Source of the DNA: Mesodorylaimus sp. YZB2_4 | Taxonomy: Eukaryota > Nematoda > Enoplea > Dorylaimida > Dorylaimidae | Length of the DNA: 64,000 bases | Direction of reading: 5' to 3' | Assembly (NCBI GenBank): GCA_030248295.1 | Contig: JASANH010000209.1 | Coordinates: forward strand, 1,116,001-1,180,000 | Shown here: in pieces, positions 11,495-23,208 of the stretch | Position numbering within the stretch: position 1 is the stretch's first letter | Layout of the letters: every line of letters starts with the position of its first letter | Program-made: the position numbers and the translations under genes | The notes under the pieces: generated by a model | Seen by the model: the letters and a program-made list of their open reading frames with translations, nothing else | Databases searched by the model: none | Told to the model about the DNA's origin: nothing

Positions 11495-13665
11495 ATGTGT
11501 TCTAATTTTTGTACAAAATTTTTACGCAATCGTTGTGTGCATATTTCTTTGAAACTAATCTTTTCCAATATTGGGTTATGTTTTCTGGTGGCCTTGTACG
11601 CACTCATTGGAGCGCTGATATTTCAAGCTATAGAAGGTAAAATCGAACGGTTGAGAAAGACTGCCATTCTGAATGCGGCCACTGAAGTATATTATCGCGG
11701 TGAAAACATGAAAAGGCAACTAACTGTGTTCGCGCGCGATTGTCAGCAAGTGGCGGTCAATGGCAGTGCATTGAGTGGCACGTGCGAGGAACACAATGCC
11801 ATCGATATCATATCGAGTCTGCTGGAGGAATACAAAATGTTCATTTTGAACAAAAAGAATGCGACTGATGGAGTTTACAAGGGCCAGGAGATGGATGACG
11901 ACACCAGCACACTGAGTGATTGGAGTTTGTCAAGTGCAGTCTTGTTCACGGCATCCATTTTGGGCACGATTGGTAAGATTGTGCGGTGAGGTCTTTGGTA
12001 GAGTCCTAAGGGATGAGTTAGTAGGCCATACAGGGCATTAACTGTAGGATTAGCAGGACAGAAATCTGTGGGTTTGGGCCAAGCTTATGATAGGTCACAG
12101 GGAAGATGCTACGCAGTCAAGAGGGTGCCTTGACCAGCTAGGTCGCGGCCTAGCGGGCCAAGGCGTCTGCCTCTCACGCCGGATGCGCACTTACAGGGGA
12201 GGGTTCGACTCCCGCCTCGGTAAAAAGTGATTGTCTATCTATGCGTTCCTTAGCCCTCGAGTGCGCTGTGCAGTGTTTGGCTATGGATGAAGTATGACAT
12301 GACTTGACTTGAGTACCAGGTTTCGAACCCATATACTGTACAACTGTGGGGATTAACCGAGCTCTAATCGTAAGTACTGGCGATTCCTAGGGGGACTGCA
12401 AGGTGCAGGTAGCACTTTCTGGTCTGAGCGCTAAGGTGCAGCAACAGGATGCGCTGCCCTTAAGATCTGCGGTTACAGTAAGCTTCGCAGGTGATCTTCT
12501 AGTTGTGCAGATCTAAATCCAGAGTTGATCGATTGCAGGTTATGGTAACGTGTCTCCTAAAACAGAAAATGGTCAGCTGGCGGTGATCATGTATGCTGTG
12601 TTCGCCATCCCCCTGATGTCCATGTTCCTGTTCAATGTTGGCAATGCTCTCGGCAACGGTTTAAAATGGCTTTACCACAAAGTGGCATGCCGCACTTTAA
12701 ATCGATTGCGTCAACGCAATCAACCAGAATCGCAGTGGGCCAAAAGGGTGGCACCTAGTCCGCAAGAACTCGAGGCTGGTCAACAACAGCCGCCTGGTGA
12801 GACGAAAATGGACGACAGTGATGCGAACAAGCAGAAGGACGATGCTGAGAAGGAGGAGTACATGCCCGTCTTCTTGGTCATGTTGGTGGGCCTGCTGTAC
12901 ATCGTGATCGGCATGTTACTCTTCCATGCTACTGAGGAATGGACAATCACCGAATCGCTCTATTTCACTTTCGTGTCGCTGGCCACGATTGGGTTTGGAG
13001 ATTATGTAAGTGCACAGTGTAACCAGTCCTGGCGGGTGTAGGGGGGAGGTTAGACGACAACTTCGACTGGAACAGGCAAGTCCTACGGCTGAAACATCAA
13101 CCCCAGGGGCTGACGTCTTCCAGTCAGGGGAGAGTATCCAGTACAGTCTCCCACTCGCTATGGCCTGCCAGGCATGAGGGTTACAACCGATATATGGTCT
13201 TTTGGTGGGTCTGGGAATGACATGGTGTGAAATCATGGCTTGGCAGCGCCTGCCCGCAGCTACCTGTCTACCTGACATTCTGATGTACATGCCCTCAATG
13301 GTGTCTCCTGAGTCAGGGATAGAGCATGGGAAGGCAAAATCACGCGGGTGGTTCACAGAAGACGCATGGTCAGAACAGATCAGGCTATGTGAAACATCAA
13401 CCCACCTGATCGTGCCAAACTGTGCACACAGTCAACGAGTGAAAGACTGGGGTCTCAGTAGCTTGCACTGTCATTTCAGGTTCCCAGCGCCGCTGGTTCA
13501 ACCACGTGGGATCAGATGCGTTTGGTAATCACAACGGCCTACTTGTTCGTTGGTCTGGCCATATTCGCCATGTGCATTTCGTTGCTGGTAGGAGCACTGA
13601 AAGAATACAAGCAAAGATTGCGTATATTGATGTCTGTAGTTGCCACTAAAGTCAGGAAGATTTAA
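11495..13665 (+). CDS. Two-pore-domain potassium channel (K2P/KCNK type)
   Basis: Background (leak) K+ channel subunit of the plasma membrane. Three exons: 11495-11972, 12539-13005, 13480-13665 (TAA); 376 aa; phases agree at both introns. The ATG at 11495 is the first in frame and is followed about 25 codons later by TM1 (GLCFLVALYALIGALIFQAIEG). A long extracellular cap loop follows, with a cysteine and N-glycosylation sequons. Pore 1 filter is TIGYGN, with the glycine codon split by intron 1. Next come TM2 (LAVIMYAVFAIPLMSMFLFNVGN), a charged cytosolic loop of about 80 aa rich in K, E, D and Q, TM3, pore 2 with TIGFGD, and TM4. The C-terminus is short and basic. This is the canonical 4TM/2P layout. 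The subfamily was not resolved. Intron 1 holds a tRNA-type SINE and intron 2 a copy of the palindromic repeat. Confidence 0.93.
12137..12305 (+). mobile_element. tRNA-derived SINE
   Basis: Head with an A-box-like GGCCTAGCGGGCCAAGGC and B box GGTTCGACTCC (12203-12213), then a family-specific body containing TAGCCCTCGAGTGCGCTGTG and TTTGGCTATGGA. The same head and body recur at 18061, 26085 and 48935 and in reverse at 30035 and 57150. It sits in K2P intron 1. Confidence 0.75.
13070..13195 (-). repeat. Palindromic interspersed repeat (copy in K2P intron 2)
   Basis: Contains GAAACATCAACC, GACGTCTTCCAGTCAGGGG and CCTGCCAGGC blocks. These are the reverse complement, with divergence, of 22185-22290. 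A further degenerate copy is at about 14375-14460. Internal GGGAGAG/CTCTCCC complementarity suggests a hairpin-forming MITE-like element. Confidence 0.5.
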
Positions 13666-15105
13666 AACGGGCGTGTGAGTAAAATATTCATTGCAGTTTT
13701 GGTGTTGCCAACGGAATGTGCTGCCTTGCGTGGTCCATAAGGCATTCAATGCAGCTTATTGGATGTTCAATGCAACTCTTTGGAGTGTCCTCATCCTTTG
13801 CAATTGCATATACGTAGGGTAGATATGTAGAAAATACCCATAGAACTCAACTTGAATAACCCAAATGGCCTTCACGACGCCTAAAGCATGTACATATGCA
13901 TCAGAATGCCAAGTCAGAGAGAACCCTCGAAGCATTTACATTGTGAGTCGCAACTACCAGAGCCGTCCAGAAACGTCCAGGCTTCCCGGTGGGTCGGGTG
14001 GGAGAGAAATGGAAGGAAGTGGATGGATAAGTGGACGTCCACTCTTGAGACCTTGTGAGAGGTGCTCTACGCCCTCTCACCATTTGCAAATCACCAATGT
14101 GCACATACTGTATGTGACGAACGGGGACATAGACGTGGCTGACTGACTGACTCATCACTCAAGGAAAACCCTGGTATCTTTAGAGAAACATTTTAAAAAC
14201 AAGGAGAAGTTAAGATAAAGATTGTAATTATCTGTGACTGAGGTCTTGTGTTTCAACGACTTGGTAGCGGATAGCGCCAGAGCAATGGCCCTTCCTTGTA
14301 GCCAGCGCACCCTGGCGGCGGGAGGAGAGAGACCGAAGTCTCTGCGACAGGTTAGTCTCGCGAATATACATGCCCTGGAAACATCAGCCCGAAAGGTTGA
14401 CGTCTCGAAGCCAAGGGAGGTATCGAATCTCCCGACCGCTAGGTATGCTGGCTACACTACATCCTTACCCTTGTAGGATCCCGGCTCCTTCTAATGGTTC
14501 TGCTGCTTAGGCTTATGCTTATGCTCGACTGACTCCGTAGTTGGGTGTAGGGTAGTTTGCTGAAGCACTGCGGGCTAAGAATCTATATAGATCTGTATGA
14601 TCGCTCCATACAGACTTTGAAGACACGATTCGTGCTTGGGTAGTGCCAGAGTTCCATAGGTAGGTGCCTCAGTGCCAGCATAGAACAGCTGCTGTGGCGT
14701 GCACCAGATACATGGACTATTCGTCTTCCTCTGTGGTCAGCCCCTGAGGGGTTTCCTACTATGCGAGGGATTGACGCTGGTTAGCATCCCTCTCGAGTCT
14801 CGACGACCCGCTGTTCAGCCGACACCTTCGATCCTGCGTGAGTCCCTTGGGCTTCAGGAAGCAACCTGCATCGACATCTGGGATGTGATTGGTTCGAGCC
14901 TCACACCAGAGCACGGACAGATCAGTGCCCTGACGGGTGCACAGAAGACTACCACGTTTAATCACTATATTATGAGTATGACCATGAAATAACGCAGACA
15001 GGCTACGAGTGTACCCGTGAATGTCCATCTATCGATTCCTCACTGGCGTCCTATTGCACACGTTGCCTAGCATGTCTCACGTCAGCCAATGAACGTGTCG
15101 TGTAG
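13666..15105. other. Convergent intergenic gap between K2P (+) and lectin/PAN gene (-)
   Basis: No convincing exon on either strand. About 14375-14460 is a degenerate copy of the palindromic repeat family. The gap lies between two 3' ends, so only 3' UTR and terminator signals are expected. Confidence 0.5.
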
Positions 15106-16929
15106 TCAGGGGATGTACTCGTAGTACTGGCATTCCTGGCCAGCCTGGGTCACATTGGCCAGATCAGCAACCACCCACGGGTATAGCTCGCACGAGGTGC
15201 CACCGAAGAAATTGTAACTTCGACACCAGGCTCGTTCCCGGCACACCTCGGCACACTTGATAGCCTCGTTCTCGTTGATCGCCTCGACGGCCACCTCGTT
15301 CATACATATGCCCGGAATGAAGCGAAATTCTTCGATGCCACTGCTGTCTGAAAGGTCAAGGTCAGAGTTGGTGCGAGGCGAGGTCAAAGGTCGAATAGCA
15401 AACCTAGTGCTTGGCAGAGGGGCAGTAACTGAGCGGCGCAATCGTAATCGCCGAAAAGCATGTAGTCGGACCAAAGGTGCAGGCAGTCGTTGTTTTGCGA
15501 ATACTCGTCATCGCTGTTCTCACGAGTGCGAAGCCACGTATTGCTGGCTGGCAGCAGGGGGTTGGGCACGGCGGCTTGATCGTACCAGAAAGTGGTGTCC
15601 AGGGGAAGGAAGGTGGACAGTTCAATCGGGCTTGGATTGCGACGTAGAGCCATCCAAACGTAGCCACTCTCGTTCGTGCCACCTGGACCGAGGCGGGTCT
15701 ACAAATGGGGAGGGTGCTGGCTTGAACTACATTTCCAACCCATCAGTTCTTGTCGCTAATCGTGCTGTAGTTTATGAACACTCCATATGGCCAGCCCACT
15801 TCTTTTCGGGCTCAGGACAGATTTTCCTGCCAGGGTGACTGCTCTGCTCTCCGCCTCCCCCCCCCCCCCCCCTAGGGTGACTACCCAAGGCCCTGCTGAA
15901 CTCTCCGCTTCCCCCGTAGGTTGACTGCTCTTCTGCTATCAGTGCAGTCATTTGCTGGCTTGCCACGTAAGTCATCCAGTTCTCACTGTTGGATGGTTTG
16001 CAGAATATTATCAGTCCGTATTCAGTGAAGGCTAGACTTCTTCAGTGTAGCACCTACATGGCTAATCGAAAAACACCCACAGCCCGCGAAGCTTGCCTTG
16101 CACGGCTAACAGAAAAACACCCGCAACCTGGGAAGATTGCGTGATCATTTTTCTGCTGTTTGGCGCCCGACTAGGTTCTCCCATGCTGGGGGGGGGGGCA
16201 AGTCTGTCGGCCAAGGTCATATATCTTACCGTCAAGTATGATGCCAGCACGGCCAACTCAGCACTGGTCAGTATTTGGGCCAGTTCACCTCCATAAGCCC
16301 CGCAAGCCTGCCATGAGTCTTGCCACGAATAACGCTGATCGATGACGAAGTAACATCGCCCTCCGTTGATGATGCCGGACAAGGGGGGCCCGGCGCAGGT
16401 GTCTCGGAACACTGTTTGAAGATCGATGGTGGAGGCGGCCGGGGCGAGGGGACTTGGCGATAGGGTCGGGCGAGATGTACTGGGACTGGGTGCTCGAGTC
16501 GAAGCAGACGGTGCTGGTGCACCAGCGCCAGATGACCTTGGTTGCGGGGCATCTTGTGGTGGCAGAGTGATCACCGTCTGCTCTGGTTTAGGAGCACAAG
16601 CTAGAACGAAATGGCGTTGACTGGCAATCCGAGACATTTCAGTGGCCAAATTTACCAGATATGATCGAAACATGTATGCCAATGCCGATTATTGTCAATG
16701 CCTGGGACCTCATCGTGACACCAGCAAAAGTATGTTCAGCACGGCTGAGATTCAGTGCCAAGTTCAGAAAGAGTGCCTGTCGGACACTTGGTAACGGTAT
16801 CCCTAAACAGACAGTTGCAGGTTGCTGGGTGCTTGGAAAAAAGCTAATAAAAGTAGAGCCATACGGGTTAATTGTAAAATTCAGAGCTAGGAGGGCGACT
16901 GAACAGAGCAAAAGTCGAAAGGAGAACAT
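15106..16929 (-). CDS. Secreted C-type lectin-like + PAN/apple domain protein
   Basis: Exons on the minus strand: 16929-16722, 16600-16230, 15698-15404, 15347-15106; 371 aa; all phases agree. It starts with a signal-peptide-like leader (MFSFRLLLCSVALLALNF). A Pro/Ser/Thr/Ala-rich stalk of about 50 residues then precedes a C-type lectin-like domain (CYFVIDQRYSWQDSWQACGAYGGELAQI through LHLWSDYMLFGD and CAAQLLPLC). The last exon encodes a PAN/apple-type cysteine module (ICMNEVAVEAINENEAIKCA, CRERAWCRSYNF, SCELYP). No canonical EPN/QPD-WND sugar-binding triplet is evident, so carbohydrate binding is not assured. No membrane helix follows, so secretion is likely. The exon 1 donor (G|GTGTCA) is weak and is the least certain border. 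The domain order is known in invertebrate secreted lectins. Confidence 0.75.
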
Positions 16930-17589
16930 TTGAGTCGAGTTGGGGTGGATTGATCGAAAATGATCTTTGTCGATGATGTGCTGTAAGGTCAGGAGTTTAT
17001 TATGCTGGCATCCATGGTGATAATTGGTGCCAATTTGCATAGGCCAATTAGAAAGGGTCCAATCGATCGGGTCGGAATTGATGAATTCTCTTAGCGCCTG
17101 TTTCTAGGGCAGTCTGACCTCTATTCACTTCATGGCCAGACGTGACCAGCCAAGTTGGTGCTGACTGTTTTGAGGAGCTCGCTCGCCTATGCTTTGACAG
17201 TGGAAGTTCATGTGATGCTTGCTTCTACAGCAGCCTGGAAGAAAAACTCTTAGCAGTCTAAGTGGGTCAGTCACCTTGATGAGAGCGGGCTCCTTGACTA
17301 TCTAACTTTCCTTGACTAACTCGCTTGCTAACCAAAAGTTAGCAAACTACGTCAAATTAGTCTCGTTGGTGGATGGGCTGCAGATTCCTCTGCTGTCGTG
17401 TTTGCGTAAGATTATTTCATTTGCGCAGTCCAGGCAGTGCAATGCTGCACCAGGAGGAAAAAGCAACAGTTTTACCCCTAGCACTGTGTTCCTGACCCTC
17501 GAGTGCGCATACCTGCTGCGTGATTGAGAACACGAACATGAGCTGCAGTGAATGATGTCATTAGTTCAGGTGCAGTAAAGAACAATCGC
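16930..17589. other. Gap upstream of lectin/PAN gene, downstream of SK gene
   Basis: Both flanking genes run on the minus strand, so this holds the SK 3' flank and the promoter region of the lectin/PAN gene. I see no exon or repeat I can support. Confidence 0.5.
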
Positions 17590-20500
17590 CTAACCAAGGT
17601 CAGTAAATCGCCTCCTTCTTTTCTTCATTTCTTGCACATCGTGATGCAAATGCTCTAAGCTGGACAGCACTCGATCCTGGGCTTTTTGCATGCTGGCCAG
17701 TGTCCTTTGCATTTCATTCTGTGAATCGATAGCATCCACCAGCGAGTCACTTTTCTCCGCTGATCTCCTAGTTTCCCATATGACACGTCGGAATCTGAAA
17801 AAGTTTGTTAAAATGACAAATCCACTCCTGAAACTCAATTTTACGCTACATTATGGAGACACTAGCGAATCTTCAGCTGTGAAAAACTTCCTATCCCTGC
17901 ACGCTTTAGAGACACGGCTAACGAAAACACGCAGACTAAGCCTAAGCCTAAGCCTTGGATGGATAGAAAGTGATAAAGCATGCAAAAACAAAGAAACGGA
18001 CAAGTTTCAGGTAGGAAACCCATCCTGCTATTTAGTGTCGAGTACTGCAATCGGGGAACAGATCGGGGTTGTAGCCTAGTGGTTAGGCGTCTGTATCTCA
18101 CGCTAGGTGCGCACTTACAAGGGAGGGTTCGACTCCCGCCTCGGTACAAAATTATTGTCGAATTATGTGATCCGTAGCCCTCGAGTGCGCTGTACAGTGC
18201 TTGGCTATGGAAAAAATACAAAATGAAATTCCACTGTCATCCAAAGTCTCTCTGTCCATGGCACATACCAATGGTGGAACAGTGTATAAAGAGAGCCCCA
18301 GCTTGGCAACGATGCCTACCTGGAAATACGTGAGATAAACTGTCTTTTATGCCAAGCGAACTTTGCGCGACCTTGGCGATGGCTGGTCGGAGAGTGTTTG
18401 TACTTTTTCATAAACCAGGCGTGTTGAATGATGGATGCTGCTAAATTATTGCGCTATAAATCAAGAGCAGAGTTGAAGACCAAGTCACTTTGGGGCAGTG
18501 GCGGTGCACCTCTTTGGCCAGGTTATTGTCAGTTAAGAACTGATTGACGTGTTTCTCTGGCCGACTCAACTGCAAGTATCGACCTGCAACGGCCACCACT
18601 GCCGACAGGGTCATGGCGCCCTGAAATGGGTTGTGGCAGACTAGGGGAGATGGGCAGATGAGCCTTACCACCAGGCCAGTGATGATTGCCATGGCTCGGC
18701 CGCAGTATGTGGTGGCTATCACATCCCCGTAGCCGATAGACAGGAATGTGATCACCACGAACCAAATGGCCGTCAGAAAATCAGATGTGGTGTGGGTGTT
18801 GAGCCTGAAGAAGGTAGTGCAATCTCAGTCTGATTAGCTAGCACCTCTAAGAACACGCAGCATCTGTTATTCGAAAGCCAGAATGACAGTAAGCACCCAT
18901 CTGAAACCATATTTTACTCATCGCTTCAAAAGTCGGGTATTTCCCTATCAGAACAGTTTGAAAACCAAGGTGACACTGAACCTGAATTCAGGACGTGACA
19001 ACGATAGAGTGCCACATTCCTGACTGGTTGTGTAAAATACAGTTTCAGATTGACCAGGTCTCCTTCGGGTAAGTCCTCGCCTTTCGCAGATCATCCATAG
19101 CCAAGCCATGACTAGACAGAAGCAGACAGTAAAGTAGATCAGCAATCGGAAGGGATGCTCATACAAGCACGTTTTGATGACGAATGGGAAATCGACTGGG
19201 ATGTGAATCAGTGCTGCGATACTTCGAGTGGCCGTGTCCTGGTAATAGCGACTGTGGTAAGTGCAGAAACGAGCGAGTAGATAGAAACGGAGGAACATAG
19301 GCACGGTCAAGAGAATGTTCAAGGGGGCGTGGGTGCCTTTGCTGATCGAGAAATCACTACCAGCATCGATCCACAGAATATCAATGTTTTCTGAAAATAT
19401 GAACAATTCATGCTGTTTGATGCAGTCAGTGGGTGGGCGTACGTGGAAGGGGACAGATGGCGCATATGGTCATTTCGATGATGAATTGACCAATGCGACC
19501 TCGCGTGGCCGCGAATCGCCAGTCCTTCGTGCCACTGTTTAGAACGATCATCTGTAAAGGTAGCTGGCAGTCAGTCCACTCTTTCCTGTAACAGGTCGAT
19601 GTGCTCATGTCAGAGGATCGTGAGACTTCCTGGTGGTGGAGACTCACGATCAGGGGGGACGTGGTGCCACCTGTAGTGGTCTCGCTTACCTTGACTTCGA
19701 TCAAATGATATGCCACGATCAATGCCAGCAGGATAAAGGTGGTTGCGACAACTAGCGATAAGAGGATGGTGGAGATAAAATGGTTCTAAAACAGACAAAA
19801 GATAACAGATTGCTGACTGTAGTTGTTGCTTCATGCTGTGTTGGAAATGACCTCAAGTCAAGGTCAGAAGTCTGTCAAAACCCTGATTAACCGACCCTTT
19901 GTCAAAGTCAGGGTTGGGTTAGAGCGTTTCTTGAAGGGTCTGGTCAAGTCATAGATGAAAAACCCCCAGTCTTTCGAACACTTCTTCATAGTCATGACAG
20001 AATATAAGAGACACGCCCATGTCTGCATGAGTGCATCAGCGAGTGATTGCAAGGTACCAAATGTATATCCCACAAAACTAAAATATCTTGTTCTATCAAT
20101 GTTCTTCTGTTAGCCGTGCATTCCTCCTGATTAGTGGCCGATAAAAGTCCACATCAAGATGCAATCAGGGAGTAAGAAACACAGTTTGAATGTCACCTTT
20201 ACTGCTCAAGTCCGTGCAGTAACGAGTAAAATCCCAAGTGAAGGCCACGGCTAACAGAAAAACACTACTTTGTCGAAACAGAAGCAGTTTTTTTAGCTCC
20301 TCCTCCCCCCCCCACATGTAAGATTCATATCAGTGGCTAGGACAGAACTGTAAGGGGAAATGATACCCAGGGCCTCTAGATCAAAGCCATATGGCCTTGT
20401 TGATGGACTTGCTGGTCCTCGCGATAGGTACAATGCTAGATGGGTCTCACCTTGTCGATGGCACCTCCACTGATCAGTTCAGTATTGACAATGGTCAGCA

Positions 20501-20867
20501 CGATACCGACCATTGCGAAGAGCAGTGCTAAATCAGAGACGAGAATTTTAGCTCTAAATTGTTGTCGCCTTATTTGGTGTGGTGATTTGTGCGTCTCCGA
20601 CTTTGTGCCAGTCGGAGTCACTGGTGTGGACGAGGGGGCGTGCTGTGCTTGACCATTGGTCATTCCATCAGAATTGTGACTTTTAGCATGACTCTTTTCT
20701 TGATTGGCGGATTCGGGCCCATGGCTCGTGGTGTGTACGAGGTCGTTGCTGACTCGGTACAGCCTGGGACTGGTTTCCGAACTGGAGGGAGGATTGGATC
20801 CGAGACGATGAGGTGATGGGACAGGGTCCACAGCCAGGACTCGGGGCGATGCGTTTGTGCTGAGCAT
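17590..20867 (-). CDS. KCNN-like: Small-conductance Ca2+-activated K+ channel (SK/KCNN family)
   Basis: Voltage-independent K+ channel opened by Ca2+ through constitutively bound calmodulin. Eight exons: 20867-20451, 19785-19690, 19551-19443, 19390-19081, 18804-18669, 18620-18510, 18453-18320, 17794-17590; 505 aa; all phases consistent. S1 is ALLFAMVGIVLTIVNTEL, S2 TTFILLALIVAYHLIEVK, then SGTKDWRFA. S3-S4 carry LLTVPMFLRFYLLAR and HSRYYQDTATRSI, followed by S5 ending MICER. The pore is TFLSIGYGD with TYCGRAMA, and S6 runs into LQLSRPEKHVNQFL. The calmodulin-binding region is exon 7 (NNLAASIIQHAWFMKKYK) plus a C-terminal coiled coil in exon 8. Start ATG 20867 follows an acceptor-like T-tract/CAG, so 5' UTR or alternative coding exons may lie upstream. 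The exon 4 donor appears to be GC (see finding). Confidence 0.93.
18061..18225 (+). mobile_element. tRNA-derived SINE
   Basis: Best-preserved head in the window: A box TAGCCTAGTGGTTAGGC and B box GGTTCGACTCC with the right spacing, then a TCGAGTGCGCTGTACAG-type body and an A-rich end. It is antisense to the SK gene, in its last intron. Confidence 0.8.
18901..19048. mobile_element. MITE-like element, family 2
   Basis: Terminal inverted repeats CTGAAACCATATTTTACT (18901-18918) and TGTAAAATACAGTTTCAG (19031-19048) bound a 148-bp non-coding unit inside the SK intron between exons 4 and 5. Confidence 0.65.
20102..20265. mobile_element. MITE-like element, family 1
   Basis: TIRs TTCTGTTAGCCGTGCA (20105-20120) and GCCACGGCTAACAGAAAAAC (about 20244-20263) bound a non-coding unit in SK intron 1. 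Confidence 0.65.
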
Positions 20868-21739
20868 GGTTTTGGATTTCTGAAAAAAAAAGCCGCTAGG
20901 AAAGATCTGCAGTGACTTATGACCTCCCACGCCCCCTTCCCCCCCCCCCACCTCCACCCCCCTTATCTCCCCTCCACCCTTCCACCTCGGCCCCTCGGTG
21001 TACGCACACTGAGAGGGACGAACTGGAAGGAACTTGCCGGCTTCATCTGCGAGGACACACGTTTTCATCTATGGTCTCAAGGGCAAGCCTAAGGAGCCAA
21101 TAATCCAGTAACCATGTCCTAGTCTCACCCAGAAATTATTTAGGACACGACTCCTCTGAACTTTGCCTAATTCATCTCGGCTCAAATGATTTTTTTAGGA
21201 TGGTCACATGGCAGCATGGGCACTTGGAGATATTGTCCCGATGCTCTTGAAAAGACTAGTTCTTGCAGCAGAGTCGATCGAGAAAGGCACAGATTAATGA
21301 TTGATGGGCGTGACTAATTGGGTGCGCTGATTCCGATTCGGGGCAGGCAATGACGACGATCCTATGGGCAATTTATGCATGACTGACCCAGCTTCTGGGA
21401 AGATGATTGATTCTACACTTGGTCTGTGCGAAGCGGTGACAGGGGATAGGTCGTCCAGCTACAGTATAAGAGATGGCTTAGGTGGGGGTCGAACCCGATA
21501 CCTCTCAGGATCGTGCCTTGGTATCTGGGGGACAATCTGTATCTAGAGCGTTGCCAGGTGGAGAGATCTTGCTGCCATGCAGGGGAGGAATACCGACCTT
21601 TGGCGAGTGTATGAGATGTGTGCAAAAAGAAGTCACTTTCTGCCGAACGCGCCTCTTGGCGACGCATGTACTGACTTACTGCAGCGTAATGTACAGCACG
21701 CATTCAGTGGAGGGCATCCCGCGGAGCTACCAGGCACTA

Positions 21740-22170
21740 CAGTAGACCCCGGATTGGGTCGGGTATATTCGGGTCGGGTCACTTTTTTTAAAGATCGGGT
21801 CAAATGGGTCTAAAATAAAGCAATTTTGCAAGTTACTACTATTAGCAGCTACAGAAACCTTTTTATAGCTGTTCAACTCCAGGATTTGCGGAATTTGCCT
21901 CATGCATGAATGTATAGAGCCTTGCATTACAGCGTTTTAATTCTGCGTAACTTTGAAGACTGTCAGACAAATTGCAAGATGTGAGAATGACCGAATTTTC
22001 TGAGTAATTTCTGCATAAGAAAAGGTCCATATCTCAGAGCTCCTATTAACAGTCTTGGCAGCTCTGATAAACGGCTGGGACTAGCCATAGTCTGAGAAGG
22101 ACTTGATAGTCTTCGATAACAGGTCCTTGGATTATCTACAATCACATTTGATTTCTGAATGTGACAAGTC
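21740..22170 (-). repeat. Reversed copy of the ~450-bp GACCC element
   Basis: Begins with GGGTCGGGTATATTCGGGTC (21758-21777). It then runs through sequence that is the reverse complement of 9440-9905 with divergence and indels: AGATCGGGTCAAATGGGTC, CTGTTCAACTCCAGGATTTG, GCATGAATGTAT and CTGCGTAAC blocks. Confidence 0.65.
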
Positions 22171-22179
22171 TTGGGACCT

Positions 22180-22330
22180 GGTGTAACCCCCCGCCTGGCA
22201 GGCCATGGCGAGTGGGAGAGAGTAATCAATACTCTCCCCTGGCTGGGAGACGTCAACCCCTCGGGTTGATGTTTCAGCCGTAGGTATAGTCGCAAGACTT
22301 GCCTGCTCCAGTCGGAGGTTTTGTCCCACC
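22180..22330 (+). repeat. Palindromic interspersed repeat
   Basis: Contains CCGCCTGGCAGGCCATGGC, GTGGGAGAG...CTCTCCC, GACGTCAACCCCTCGGGTTG and ATGTTTCAGCCGTAGGTATA. The reversed copy is at 13070-13195, with partial copies at 8735 and 14375. It directly adjoins the reversed GACCC element, so the two may be parts of one longer mobile unit. Confidence 0.55.
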
Positions 22331-23208
22331 GACTTCGGTCGGCCGCCTCCCTCCTACGCCTGCCAGGCTTGGTTACACTGGCTGGAAACGCCTGCTATTC
22401 AATCTGAGCTTAAACCACAAAGAAATTGCACTAATAATGATCCCCGCGACCACCATTCACGTCACCATTGCGAGACAGTTCGCTGTGTTCAAAAGTCTTG
22501 ACACCCTACATTCCTCCATCAGCAGCAAAGTTCTGACTGGAGCTATACGACTCCAGCACAATGTGACTTCGTAAGCAGTACCTTTTGTGCAGACTAGATG
22601 CACACTCTTGGGTGGCTTAATATCTATTCAGGTATTTCTATATTTAGCCAGTATAGCCTGTCTCTGATTCTAAAAATTATGCAAGTAGTCTATATTATTT
22701 GAATTGATTAAACTGAGGGTTTCAGCCACTGCTGGAAATTTTGAGAAAAACGGCGATAAGGCGTTTCATTTGTTGAAGGGAAGTCATGGACGCTGTGCTT
22801 TGTATAGCTTGCTGCGCGGGCGAATCTCGCTTTTATTGTAGAATGTATGGTAATGTCGGCCCAAACTGACATGGCACCATATGAAAATGGGGACATAAAA
22901 CATGTGAACAAGACTCAGAGACTAGCATGTTTATATCGAATAGGAAGTTGCTGTTGTGCTGTAGCGTGCTTATTACTCTGAATGAGAAATACTGTAAGCA
23001 TTAGTAACAATAGGAAAATGTCCGAGGAGAATGTTTACTAACACCCTGCCAATCTCGCGGTGAAAAATTCTAACGACACAAAAAATTTCATTTACAGTAC
23101 ATTGGTCTTTAGTTTAATATTTTATTTATAGCTTTAGCGCATGTTACAAACACATCGTTGAAACTACACGATAACGGCAAGGAGCCATCCAGTTGGCTGC
23201 TAAGTTAC

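Larger units (their letters stand above)
20868..23208. other. Repeat-rich intergenic region between divergent SK and lectin genes
   Basis: Holds pyrimidine-rich low complexity (20930-20990), a minus-strand tRNA-like remnant near 21480-21560 (GGGGGTCGAACCC is a reversed B box), the reversed GACCC element and the palindromic repeat. Promoters of two divergent genes should lie here. No further exon recognised. Confidence 0.5.
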
